NCBI RefSeq assembly: GCF_000224145.3
Contig: NC_020172.2
Span: 5,001 to 69,000, forward strand
Reading direction: 5' to 3'
DNA from: Ciona intestinalis
Taxonomy: Eukaryota > Chordata > Ascidiacea > Phlebobranchia > Cionidae
DNA: 64,000 bases
In this document: positions 1 through 10,897 of the stretch, piece after piece
Numbering within the stretch: the first letter of the stretch is position 1
How the letters are laid out: every line of letters starts with the position of its first letter
Notes under the pieces: generated by a model
What the model saw: the letters and a program-made list of their open reading frames with translations, nothing else
The model's database searches: none
Told to the model about the DNA's origin: nothing
Translations under genes and position numbers: made by a program

Positions 1-843
1 TCACGCTCAACGTAATGTATGTGAAATAAACTAATGCTTATAATTATAACAATCACTTAAAGATCATTTGCGATCGGTTGGTGTGAACTTGATGAAACCA
101 CAGAACTACTGATCTAGGGGAGAGAATAAAACACGATTGTTTATCAACAATCTCGTTTATGATGTAACAATCGTAATGGATTATNNCAAAGGTATTTCTG
201 ACGAAAATATTTGTTAAATTATCTACGATGGACATGCGTAAAACTGTTCACCCAAATGTTTCATTTGTTTTTACTAATTTAGATACGTCTTTTTACCAAT
301 GTAGATCTAGTAGTTAATTTACCGCGTAAAGTAGAATGTACATTCGTCTGCACAACCAATAAGAAGGGTATTTTATCGCGTCAGAGATAAACGTTGACTG
401 GACGTAATCACGTAAATATGACAGTCCCCTTTTGAACACGCTGGTTGCGCCACTGTGCATGACATACCCTTTTTTGAACGCGCTGGTTGCATCAGTTATA
501 AATAGTTTTTAATTAAGTATTTTTTATGTGAATTTTACAATTTGCAATACTGGAAATTACGAAACGAGACGTCTTTTTAACCGCAAACCACGTGCCTTGT
601 ATTATTTTGATTAGCGACTCTTTACGACTGAATAGGAACACATTCTCGTACCCTTTTCCTTAATGACGTCATAGGTGCTCGGGCTCGTGCCGAGCTTTTC
701 GTTAAAGCTGGGCGAACCCGAGCTTTTACAACTTCGGCACATCCCTAATGTTGACGCTCAAAAAGACGCATAAGTGACTTCTATGTTACATGCCCTGATA
801 AACATGACATGTGGCGGATGCGTGATGAGACGCTTTGACCCAT
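1..843. repeat. Left copy of a duplicated locus (hAT-excised version)
   Basis: This block is nearly identical to 940-2224, base for base over most of its length, including the closing segment before the N gap. The main difference is that 1344-1790 (a hAT MITE) is absent here and a doubled 8-bp target site is present instead (401-416). The end of another hAT-like element (GGCACATCCCTA) is visible near 735-747, running towards the left edge. No gene was recognised. The 50-N gap and the single-copy look of the block suggest two haplotypes placed in tandem, but a real tandem duplication is not excluded. Confidence 0.75.
401..416. repeat. hAT excision footprint (two target-site copies, no element)
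   Basis: The sequence reads GACGTAAT followed directly by CACGTAAA. In the other copy of the locus the hAT element is flanked by GACGTAAA (1336-1343) and GTCGTAAA (1791-1798). The footprint therefore keeps both target copies, with the last base of the left one (A to T) and the first base of the right one (G to C) changed to their complements. hAT transposases form hairpins on the flanking DNA and leave this kind of junction change. The second base of the occupied right copy (A to T) appears to be a later point mutation. Confidence 0.75.
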
Positions 844-893
844 NNNNNNNNNNNNNNNNNNNNNNNNNNNNNNNNNNNNNNNNNNNNNNNNNN
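844..893. other. Assembly gap (50 N)
   Basis: A run of 50 N lies between the two copies of the duplicated locus. The round size suggests a gap of unknown length. The sequence on its right (894-939) has no counterpart in the left copy. Confidence 0.95.
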
Positions 894-939
894 AAAAAGT
901 TGGAACCACTATAATGGGGAATATAGATAGCATGAAATG

Positions 940-2224
940 TCACGCTCAACGTAATGTATGTGAAATAAACTAATGCTTATAATTATAACAATCACTTAAA
1001 GATCATTTGCGATCGTTTGGTGTAAACTTAATAAAACCACAGAACTACTGATCGTATGGGAGAGAATAAAACATGATTGTTTATCAACAATCTCGTTTAT
1101 GATGTAACAATCGTAATGGATTATCAAAGGTATTCTGACGAAAATATTCGTTAAATTATCTACGATGGACATGCGTAAAACTGTCACCAATGTTTCATTT
1201 GTTTTTTCTAATTTAGATACGTCTTTTTACCAATGTAGATGTAGTAGTTAATTTACCGCGTAAAGTAGAATATACATTCGTCTGCACAACCCAATAAGGG
1301 GGGTATTTTATCGCGTCAGAGATAAACGTTGACTGGACGTAAATAGGGATGCACATTACAGAATTTCGAATCCATGAGATTCGAATCCTTTTGTATTAGA
1401 ATCTAATTACGGGATTCGGTATTCTGTTTAATGACGTCATCACACGTCATCTCATATATCTATATTAACAATTTTTGAAACTTATTAATTTTGAAAAAAA
1501 AAATTGTGTTTGTGGGACTTTCAAGGTAAACGTTTCGTAACGTCTTTTCATAGACTGCTATACGTTTCATGACTCAAAAACTACCCAATAGTACAATTTT
1601 TGATCATTTTACAGCTCATGATCCAACAAGGCTGCTATGAAAGAGTCAATAAACTGACTTTTGTAGGTAAAATTATTTTTTCCTATAAATATAAAAAGAT
1701 TCGAAATTCTAGATTTCGGAATTCTAGATTCGAAATAAAGTATTCTAGGATATCCTAGAATACCTAATTATTCTGTAATGTGCATCCCTAGTCGTAAATA
1801 TGACAGTCCCCTTTTGAACACGCTGGTTGCGCCACTGTGCATGACATACCCTTTTTGAACGCGCTGGTTGCATCAGTTATAAATAGTTTTTAATTAAGTA
1901 TTTTTTATATGAATTTTACAATTTGTAATACTGGAAATTACGAAACGAGACGTCTTTTTAACCGCAAACCACGTGCCTTGTATTATTTTGATTAGCGACT
2001 CTTTACGGCTGAATAGGAACACATTCTCGTACCCTTTTCCTTAATGACGTCATAGGTGCTCGGGCTCGTGCCGAGCTTTTCGTTAAAGCTGGGCGAACCC
2101 GAGCTTTTACAACTTCGGCACATCCCTAATGTTGACGCTCAAAAAGACGCATAAGTGACTTCTATGTTACATGCCCTGATAAACATGACATGTGGCGGAT
2201 GCGTGATGAGACGCTTTGACCCAT
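940..2224. repeat. Right copy of the duplicated locus (hAT-occupied version)
   Basis: This is the second copy of 1-843, carrying the 447-bp hAT MITE at 1344-1790. Scattered single-base and short indel differences from the left copy are seen, at a level in keeping with highly heterozygous tunicate haplotypes. The part at about 1870-2130 also occurs inverted inside the hAT element at 2385-3969, so the locus itself contains hAT-derived sequence. Confidence 0.75.
1344..1790. mobile_element. hAT-type MITE with perfect 21-bp terminal inverted repeats
   Basis: Both ends carry the same 21-bp inverted repeat beginning TAGGGATGCACATTACAG (1344-1364 and 1770-1790). It is flanked by 8-bp target duplications, GACGTAAA at 1336-1343 and GTCGTAAA at 1791-1798, differing at one base. 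The 8-bp duplication and the TAGGG terminus are typical of the hAT superfamily. No transposase frame is present in 447 bp, so the element is non-autonomous. The interior is AT-rich and near its right end has palindromic TTCGAAATTCTAGA-like repeats. Confidence 0.85.
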
Positions 2225-2384
2225 TTTAATAATTAGTTGTTTTGCTTTTTATTAAATGAGCGCCATATTACATGTTAGGGGTAAATGAGATAAGCATCTT
2301 TGTTAAAAGGGTAAAGCACACAAAAATTTTTTAGAACCAGTGCGTTAGATTGTTAAGAACGAGTGAATTAGGTATACAAATATG

Positions 2385-3969
2385 TAGGGATGTGCTGAGC
2401 TCGTAAAAGCTTGGGTTCGCCGAGCGCCGAGCTTCAACGAAAAGCTCGGCATGAGCCCGAGCACCTATGACGTCATCAAGGAGAAAGGCGTACGAGAATA
2501 CGTTCCTATTCAGCCGAAAAGCGTCGCTAATCAAAATAATACAGAACACGTGGTTTGCGGTTAAAGAGACGTCTCGTTTCGTAATTCCCAGTGTTGCAAA
2601 ATGTAAAATTCATACAAAAAATATTTAATTAAAAATTATTTATAACTGTTGCAGCAGTTTTTTATCAGATCAGAACCCCTTTATCACTGATAATGTCACC
2701 GTCCGGATCGTTGAAAACGCTTGTATTTTTGTAATAGAAGGAAATCCTATTAATAATAAAATCAACTTTCTTACGTCCGGCGCATCGGTTACGCTGCGAA
2801 AACACAGCGACTAGCTAAAATGACGGAACTCTTTGTCACGAAGTAAATATCTTCCCGGCCAAGCTTGGACAGAGGCCAAAAAACGTTGTTCGTTGGCACC
2901 GCGCGAGAACCAAAGTTTCGTAAATCCAAGTTGCAAGATATTAGTTTTTTCCATAAAATATTTAATTAGAAATTTATGTACACTTGTTATGTTATGTAAC
3001 AGTAACACTATTGCAAAATCCGAAAGTTTAAACAATTTATATAAATCGTATAATTTATAAAACACTGGCTGCACGCTGACGTGGCATTACGTCATTTTCC
3101 ACGAGAGCATATTCACAATGATTGCTTCGCTTACCAAGTGTTGAATGTATGCTATGGCATGGTTCTTCCTTTATTTCCCAAGCGAGCGCAGAGCGTAAAT
3201 ATGTGACCTTTCGATCGCGTGGTGGGTCAGGCAATGGGCACATTCCTCTCGATTGGTACATTATGAAATGTCATAATTAATAATTATGTTACAGTAAGAC
3301 ATGTGAAGTAACAATTGAACAAAAAAAGGTTCAAAATGCAACACGGCAATGTTTGTTATTCAATCGATTTCGTTACCTGATAATTACGAACACCCGTGAT
3401 TATAACGAACACGCAACAATCATAAAACATCAAATCGCAGCTTTAACAACCTTTCTATCGCACAGGCGCCCGCACTATAGTCAGAAATATGCAAGATTTC
3501 GTAGCTTGAGTGACGCGTAAAATATATTACGCCCGGATTTTCAATAAAATTAACCGATTACCGTCCGGATTTACTTCTACAATCCTTTTTTTGGCTTTTT
3601 ATTTAAAATCAGGTCCGGATTTACTTCTACAAAGAGTTTTTGGCTTTTTATTTAAAATCAGATACGGAAACATTAGGGATTAGGCTATTGTGTAATTCGA
3701 CACCTGCTGTAATTGCATAAGGTCAAATTCGCCGACGTTGCGATTCGTTACTTGCGAGAGAGCAAATTCACAACGAACGAAAAATGATTAAAGAGAAAGC
3801 TACGCTGACTAGTCTCGTTATCTTTTAGTAGCTTCACTTTTTTCATTTTTAATATTTTTCGCTCTCGCGTGCAACATTATAGCAATAGCATAAGGCTCGG
3901 CGCGAGCGTCAAAAAAGGAGACGCTCGGGCACGAGCTTTTGAGTTCGGGCTCGGCTCGGCACATCCCTA
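2385..3969. mobile_element. hAT-type non-autonomous element, 1.6 kb, perfect 8-bp target duplication
   Basis: The left end reads TAGGGATGTGCTGAGCTCG and the right end is the inverted GCTCGGCACATCCCTA. The element is bracketed by a perfect 8-bp direct repeat, CAAATATG, at 2377-2384 and 3970-3977. GC-rich subterminal GAGCTCGGC-type motifs occur at both ends. The left 270 bp are the reverse complement of about 1870-2130. There is no long reading frame, so it needs a transposase supplied elsewhere. The small frames inside do not resemble known proteins. Confidence 0.85.
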
Positions 3970-4014
3970 CAAATATGTTAACATTTATTAACAAGTAAGT
4001 GATGTGCATAGTTC

Positions 4015-4845
4015 GGCGCAGTTGTTAAATTGTCTGCATTGAAACCAAAGTGTCCCCGGTTCGATGCTCGTCGGCGATACTAACACTGATCGGCGTATGT
4101 GTCTTTGGTAGGGCTGTGGAAAATTTAACCGAACCTATTCGGTTAACCGCTAACGGAAAGTTCAAGACGTTAACCAAACTATGACGTCATAGGGCATACA
4201 CGTATATCAATATTTGTCTTATTTACACGAAAGAAACGTGTTCACGTTTGTTGATTGGTTCTTTGCGATAAGACAGAGTGCGCAGGGACGCTGTTGCTTT
4301 GATCGTGCCCTACAACGGCGATTACGCCATCAATCTTGATTGTTAATACCGCAGGCTAACTAGTTTTGAAACATTAATATTGGCGTAATACACAACTTAA
4401 ATGTTTCCCTCAGCAAAGCAGTATGTTTATTACGAAAAGCAGGCATTCACACGTTGATTATTTAGCTGGCAGGTATTTTAAAACAGGTTTGAATACGAAT
4501 AAGAAAGCATTACTTTGACCTTAGGACATTTGCGCGTATGTTGCAAGCATAGTCCATACGTACATCGTAAAGTTGCCTTTAAATTCGCGAACGAAAAGCA
4601 ATAAACAAGACGCTTTTATTAGGATTACACTTGTATCGGTTAACTGGTTAACCAGTTAAAACTGAACGGTTAACGGTTAAACAAAAAATGGGAAAATTCA
4701 CAGCCCTAGTCCTTGGGCAAGACACTTAACGTACATTGCTCCAACCCAGTGACCACTAATGGGTTGTACAAATTGTAAGTCATATGAAATAATAATCATA
4801 CACAAAGTTGAAAAGTGCGGTAACTTGTAAGCACACAAGGATAAA
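4015..4845 (+). repeat. tRNA-derived SINE, split by a hAT MITE
   Basis: A tRNA-like B box (GGTTCGATGCT) lies near 4061. Downstream are the body blocks shared with other SINE copies in this window: CGTATGTGTC, CTTGGGCAAGACACTTAAC, TTGCTCCAACCC and GGGTTGTACAAATT, ending with GTAACTTGTAAGC. The body is interrupted at 4109-4708 by a hAT element. The left boundary is uncertain. The promoter half is diverged, so this is an old copy. Confidence 0.65.
4109..4708. mobile_element. hAT-type MITE nested inside the SINE, 600 bp
   Basis: The ends are inverted repeats, TAGGGCTGTGGAAAATTT at the left and AAATTCACAGCCCTA at the right. The flanks are 8-bp duplications GTCTTTGG (4101-4108) and GTCCTTGG (4709-4716), 7 of 8 matching. 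Their sequence is the SINE body, so the insertion into the SINE is direct. Subterminal regions are rich in GGTTAACCGGTTAAC-like repeats in both orientations, which may be transposase binding sites. No coding capacity was seen. Confidence 0.8.
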
Positions 4846-7457
4846 AAATGGTACCAATATAATACGTGTCTGACTGCTTGATAAGGACCTTACCAAGATT
4901 TAAAAAAAAAAATTAGCGCTGTGCATTAATTTTTATCACACGTTGCTGGGCGCTGGTCGGCTGGTTACTTAGCGCTGATAACATCGGCCATTTTAAGCTC
5001 TTGCCGATAATCGGTAAATCAACAAAAATGTATCCGATATATCAGCAAATCAATAATCGGTCGTGCTCTAAATTCTAAGTGTGTTTTTTTATATAGATAT
5101 GGTTTCAATTTGAGCAAATGTAATGTAGATTTGGCATGTGTCAATCAAACTTATCCAGCAATATCATGTGATCATGGATATCAATATGACAGGACTATCT
5201 TCACAGAAACGGTCATAACAGAGGTAATTAAAATGCAATAAAATTTAAAACAGGAAGAATGAGGTACAAAATTAATTTGTTAGGTCAGTATATGATTTAT
5301 CATCATCGCAGCGCATTTATATTATTTATTGTAGGGTGGGGAAAGACGGGAAACCTTTAGCTCATTATATCCAAACATCCTGAATCATTGGCGTAGAGTT
5401 TTGCAATTGCGTGGGAGTGCGGTGAACACGCAAAGACACAATTTAATTTGGATGTATCTTAAGGCAATAGTTTGACCTTCTACGCGACAGGAACACTTAT
5501 CGCAATGTAACGTGGTTTAATTTGCAAGTGTAATACCGCTTAATATTTTAGTAATCTGGAATTTAATATTTACTCCGTCGGCTGCGTAACAAATCGTATA
5601 ATGTTAACGTAAGTTACCTATTCCTGCAGTTCTGACAAAACAAACAGCTTTATTTTATCATAAATCCGGCAATTATGCAGGCAAGAAACATTCGCAATTG
5701 TGACGTAACATAACTAGCTATTTCGTAATACACTTACGGTATTTGATTGTGCAATAATAGGAATTGTGACGAAGGCGTATTACGTAAGCAATATAAACCA
5801 TGATTTTAACATGTGTATGTTCTGGGATTACTTACAAAACACAGGCATTCTTAAACCGAAAATTCCTGTTAATTTCAAAAGAGGAAGTTGGTTGCCTTGG
5901 TTGCCATAAACTGCGGTTGGTGATTGCCGATTAGTTTTACAGATTTTTTAACTAGCTTTTGTTAATAATTGGTATGCTGACCGACCACAGTTTGATAAGT
6001 ATGGTACATGAAACTGGGCCGTGTTTATATTAGGAGAGCTTTTACAGGTAATAATGCTAGTTAATCCACGATTCCTTTGTTTCTGATTGGTCAATCAGAG
6101 AGGTGTAAAATGGGTGTGATTTGCTGCATATTCACAAACAATTCGATGTTATGTTGTAATGTTCACGATTGCGCAAATATAAGTCAAATTCTAACACATT
6201 TCTTTACGAATTAATCTGTCGATTGTCATCGTCAGACATTATACGCGCGTGGGGTATTTGTACTTTTCTGCTAAAAAAAAAACAATTAATTTGACGTTTG
6301 TTTTTGAAAAACTTGCTACAAGACTGTATTTTGATTTTTTTTCTAATCAGAAAAAAAAAGATTTTTAACCGGTAACTTTGCAAGAGCAACCTGGAGATCA
6401 AATAAAGGCGCTTGTATTTGACAGAGTGGCGAGAAAGCATTGATTTTTGGGCGAAATACGAACCATATTCTTTATCATGGTTTTCAAACCAAGTTAACTA
6501 AAAACTTTCAAATGTTATGATGCCCTTTTTAAACATTTTATTGTCATGGATGGTATAAAACTGTTTCAAATTGCATATTCGCATTACTCGTCACCATGGG
6601 TTTATGTGAGTTATAAGAATTTATTTTATAATTGTTTGATTGTCCTTTGTTTACTGCCAAGCGAAACGAGAAAATAGAATGAAAAAGGGTCCCATTTCCC
6701 ATCTTCCCACGCTTTGCTCCATACATGTTGTTTCAAATTTTAAACTGCTTTATCATGATGAAGGCCATCTAAAGAAGGCATCTAAATATTACTATCTCCA
6801 TGTAGCCAGATAGAAATCATTTATTGGGGCTATGAAATTGGTGTTTATTAAACAATACTCTATATATATATATATCTTATACTAACTTTTCTGTAATTAT
6901 TTTTTATAGTTTAAAATGTATCTGTAGAATCCTACAACTTACGTCATGACCAATCCCGGGCCAGCACGTGACATTTTTAGAACATAGACAATTTGCGGCA
7001 TTGTTACGCATTTCTTCACTTTACCTGTGTCGGCCATTTTTTAATTTATAGTTAGATGTCAGTGCGTGTCTATATTGTATTAGTGTCTGCTGTATTAGAA
7101 TATTTATTACTTTATGTGCCTAACCACTGATTCTATTTGAATAAGGTGACAAGTGTGTAAATATTATTTGTTTTGTTGTTTCCCGTACCCGTTGGCCCTA
7201 CTATAGTCACAATTTGAAAACCTCTTTAGTACTCGTCACTCGTCAGTACTGTCCCCCACCAACGTATAATAAACTTCAAGCAGTCAAGAGTCAGAGTGTA
7301 TTTTCATATGGACTTTTTCTGATTTAAATAGAAGCCATATTACGGGGTTTGGGTGCAGGGCCGCGCCCTTTTTAAGACCGCCGTGACAGTATCTTTTCAC
7401 AAAATAAGGTAAATAACGCTTGGAAATTCTATTTTAATCATACAGGCTAATTTTTAG
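4846..7457. other. Intergenic, AT-rich, no gene recognised
   Basis: This stretch holds a GGTGGGGAAAGACGGGA repeat end near 5334, a minus-oriented short MITE at about 6545-6722, a TA microsatellite near 6863-6882 and otherwise apparently unique DNA. I looked for the missing N-terminal exons of the SLC22 gene here (an initiator codon, first membrane helix and cysteine-rich extracellular loop) and found no convincing candidate. Confidence 0.6.
6545..6722 (-). mobile_element. Short MITE of the GATGGGACACC family
   Basis: Read on the minus strand this matches the copies at 23399-23592, 33369-33572 and 40966-41160. Shared blocks are a GGGTGGGxAGATGGGAxA start, a TTTCATTxxxTTT segment and the GTAAACAAAGAACATT segment. 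It has no coding capacity, and its boundaries are approximate. Confidence 0.6.
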
Positions 7458-9883
7458 TTTGACCTGGTATGTGACCAAAACTACCTAAATGCTTTATCAA
7501 CATCTTTATTCTACGTTGGAATGCTGGTTGGGTCAATTGTATTTGGTAACAGTGCTGACCGGTAAGAGTTCCGAATCTTTATTTAACAATTTGTTAAATT
7601 TTATGCAATTTTTTGTAGTTTTGGGCGTAAGCCAGTGATGATAACTTCATTTGTCTTCGTCCTGGGATGTATGTTAGGCGTGTCGTTAAGTACTTCAGTT
7701 GAAATGTACATGTTATTCAGAACATCAACTGCAATATTTCTGTCTGGCTCCAATGTTGGGAGCTTTGTTTATGGTACTTGTTAGTTAAAAGTTTATTTTA
7801 ACTTTTTTAACAACTCAAAATGTAATATTTTGTTTAGCTATGGAAATCTTACCACAAAAGTGGATTGGGATATTTGGTGTGATTTACCAAGGGATTTGTA
7901 CCATTGGGTATATGGTTTTATCTGCAATAGCTTATGAATGGAGAGACTGGCGAGAAATCATGGTAATATAAATTAACCAACTAAATGTTACCAAAGTTAG
8001 GTTGCCTACATTTCTGTTATAGCTTGCTTCAACTGCCGTTTCATCCCCCTTTATGTTATTTGCTTTGATCATTCCAGAGTCACCAAGATGGCAATTCACC
8101 AATGGAATTGACAAGGAGGCCATTAAGGTTGTAAGTAGAATGCCAAAGTTGCCAAAGTAATACTTATTCTTCAATAGACAACAAAGAATATGGCAAAGTG
8201 GAATGGGGTGGTTTTGACTCAAGAGGACTGGGATAGAGCTACAAAAAATGCAGACAAGAATATAACTATTCCAAAAAAATATTCTTCTCTGGATTTGTTC
8301 AAAACACCTGGTATTAGATTAGTAGCAACAAAGGCAATGTTTGTATGGTGATTGTTTTAGGTGATTATGGTAATTCTGTATACATAACAATAACATACTT
8401 TGTAGGTTCTCAACTACTGCGCTATTTTATGGTTTAGTATTGAATACTGGGGCTTTAGCTGGAGATGTTTTTGTGAACAACGTTTTAGGTATTTACTTAA
8501 TTTATTTTTTACTGTTCTTTCTATGTGGGAAGAGGGCCTTATTGACGGCCTGAGAATGAGATTGGATTTGCCAAAAGGTTGCTGTGGATCGTTCTTGCAA
8601 AACAGTGGGATCACTCGGGTGACTCTGTCCCGGGCTTATCTTCCAACTCCCGGCATGCCTTCGGCTGTAATTTTTTTTGGTCTGGCATACAGTTTAGTCA
8701 ATCGATTAGTGACTACCCAGTTAGAACAATAACTGTCTTGCTTTAGTGCACATATGTCACTCAGTAGCACAGTAATGGATTCACCATCAAGTATCAAACC
8801 TCACACCACTTGGTTACGATGCAAGTGCTTGAGCCACAGTGTGGGCCAGGTTTTTTACTTTCCCACACAGAATTATATTTGCGACTTCTTTTTCTTTAAT
8901 TGTATTTTTAGGTGGGGTTGCAGGAATGTCTTCCATGATCCTTTGCATGTTATTGATGAATAGGATTGGAAGGAGGAAGTTGATTTGTAGTTTGCTAATC
9001 ATCGGAAGTTCGTGCTTGCTTTTAAGCGTTGTTATCAACCAATACAAAAAGGCAAATAGTGGTAATATATTTGTACTTTAATGTTAATATGTGATTAGGA
9101 ATTAACAACCAATCAGGTCTTGAAACTTTGAGCCTAGCTTTTGCTTTTGCTGGAAGGTTTGGAATAACAGGTGCTACTGAAGTGATGTATCCGTTTATTG
9201 CTGAAGTCTTTCCAACTGTTATAAGGTAATCAATTTAAATGTCAAGCTACCAATGATGTAACTTAGTTAAAACATTTGATGGAGCATTGCAATATAATAA
9301 TAATAATATGATATGATTATTACTTTTAATGAAACTTGGATACTTCAACATATATTCTTGATAGGTATGTTTTTATCATCTATACACAATCTTCACTGCA
9401 GGACAGTACACCATGTGCAAGGTTTTAGTTTTTATAATTTGATTACAAATACAGGGGAAATGGTGTTGGAATTGCTTCAAGTTGTTCTCGCATTGGAGGA
9501 ATTCTTGCACCTTTTGTGATATCTTTGCAACATTACCTGACATGGCTGCCTGATGTTGTATTTGCTGGATTAGGTTAGTATTGTATCATGTTCAGGTCAG
9601 AAATTGTGTTAATATGATCTTTTAAAGCATTAATGGCGGGATTAGTCTCACTTACTCTTCCTGAAACCAATGGATGTGGATTGATGGAAACCATAGAAGA
9701 AGCTGAAATATTTTATAAAAACAGGAGGTTTAAAGATTCCAGGTAGACTGGTAAAATATTTTATTTAGTTGTTTCACAAACTTTTATTTGTATAGTAGTG
9801 ATGGCATGGTAGCCGATGTAGAAACTTTGGATAATGAAGTTCGGAACGATCTCATTGAATCAGCAGACACATCCGTTCTATAA
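7458..9883 (+). CDS. SLC22-family organic ion transporter, N-terminal exons not found
   Basis: Eleven exons join in frame: 7458-7561, 7619-7773, 7838-7962, 8023-8130, 8178-8347, 8406-8488, 8912-9061, 9099-9225, 9455-9573, 9628-9742 and 9796-9883 (TAA). They give 447 codons. The first exon encodes FDLVCDQNYLNAL, then a helix and GNSADRFGRK, the major-facilitator loop 2-3 signature in its SLC22 form. Later blocks are PESPRW, a second loop motif with NRIGRRK, YPFIAEVFPTVIR, GNGVGIASSCSRIGG and LPETNG with METIEEAE, all typical of SLC22. The family moves organic cations, anions or zwitterions across the plasma membrane by facilitated diffusion or exchange. The substrate cannot be told from sequence. 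The part normally before FDLVCD, about 130 residues with helix 1 and the large extracellular loop, is not seen, so the gene is 5'-incomplete here or truncated. All visible exons are open with normal splice sites. Confidence 0.85.
8500..8870 (-). repeat. SINE-like insertion in an SLC22 intron
   Basis: The intron 8489-8911 is much longer than its neighbours and contains GC-richer sequence unlike the surrounding introns. On the minus strand a TGGCTCAAGCAC block is followed about 35 bp later by GGTTTGATACTTG, resembling the A and B boxes of a tRNA-type RNA polymerase III promoter. A GTGCACTAAAGCAAGACAGT-like block downstream is reminiscent of the SINE body elsewhere in this window. Open frames on both strands here are by-products. 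Confidence 0.45.
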
Positions 9884-10897
9884 AGTTGACAATGTGTTTT
9901 GCAATTACTGTTTTAAACACTAGTGGCTCTCTAAATCACTTTCAGTTACTACTCCTGTTTTAGTATTGTAGTCAAACTATTCATATTCATACAGGAGTCT
10001 TTGAAATTTGTACTATTATTATACCTTCATTAAGAAAACACTTTGAAGTGGTGTATTAAAACACATGTGTAGTTACGGAGTAATTCAGCCACCAGGTGTA
10101 ATTTTAGCAATTTGCAAACGGAATATGATGGGACAGTTTAAAATCTCTAGAAATAAGTTAACAGAAATAAGTACTTAACACGAAAAAAAAAACATTGTAC
10201 GTATTGGAAATCCAGTTTGAATGCCTTTTTCTTCCCCCATTTTTCTAATTTTTTAACATGTAACCCAAATTTTCAGACAGCGTTTCCGCTATGTTAAAGT
10301 ACATGAGAAAAGCAATCGTTAATTAATAGCTTATCATGAGGTTTTAAATCTAAATGTTTAGTCTAAAAATTATAAATATATTTTATGATTTGAAATATTT
10401 TAAAATCGGTACGGCTGGGCTAGTTAGAGCAGTTTCCAAGTTTTATGGCAGTGGCACGCGTAGAAGGTATAGATAGTACAATAGGGATAACACGAAATAA
10501 TAGTGTACGCTTTGAAAATTAAGTCTAAACAATCTTTTTCTTGCCCTAGTGCTATAGTTTTTACATGTTACCTATACATAGTATTATTGCATAACAATTG
10601 GTATTGTTTGAACAACAATGGGTAATGTTCGAACATCAATGAATAAATACTGTATCCTACAAATGTATATGAACTTGTAATAACAGAAAATTGATAATAA
10701 CTATTGATAAAGTTTTTATTTTTGCTACAAATTGGGTATTACTACTCTGTTTTTGGCACCAGCCATTTCTTATAAATTATCACCAAGTGCAAATGACCAA
10801 ATTTCGAATATATTTTCAAAATATTATCATTTTATTATATCAGTATCTTATAGTTGAAAACCCCGGAGGTATAAATTACTAAATTAAAAGTAAATCT

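Noticed and set aside
758..949. Open frame on the minus strand over the first gap
   Set aside because: It reads through N and through repeat sequence.
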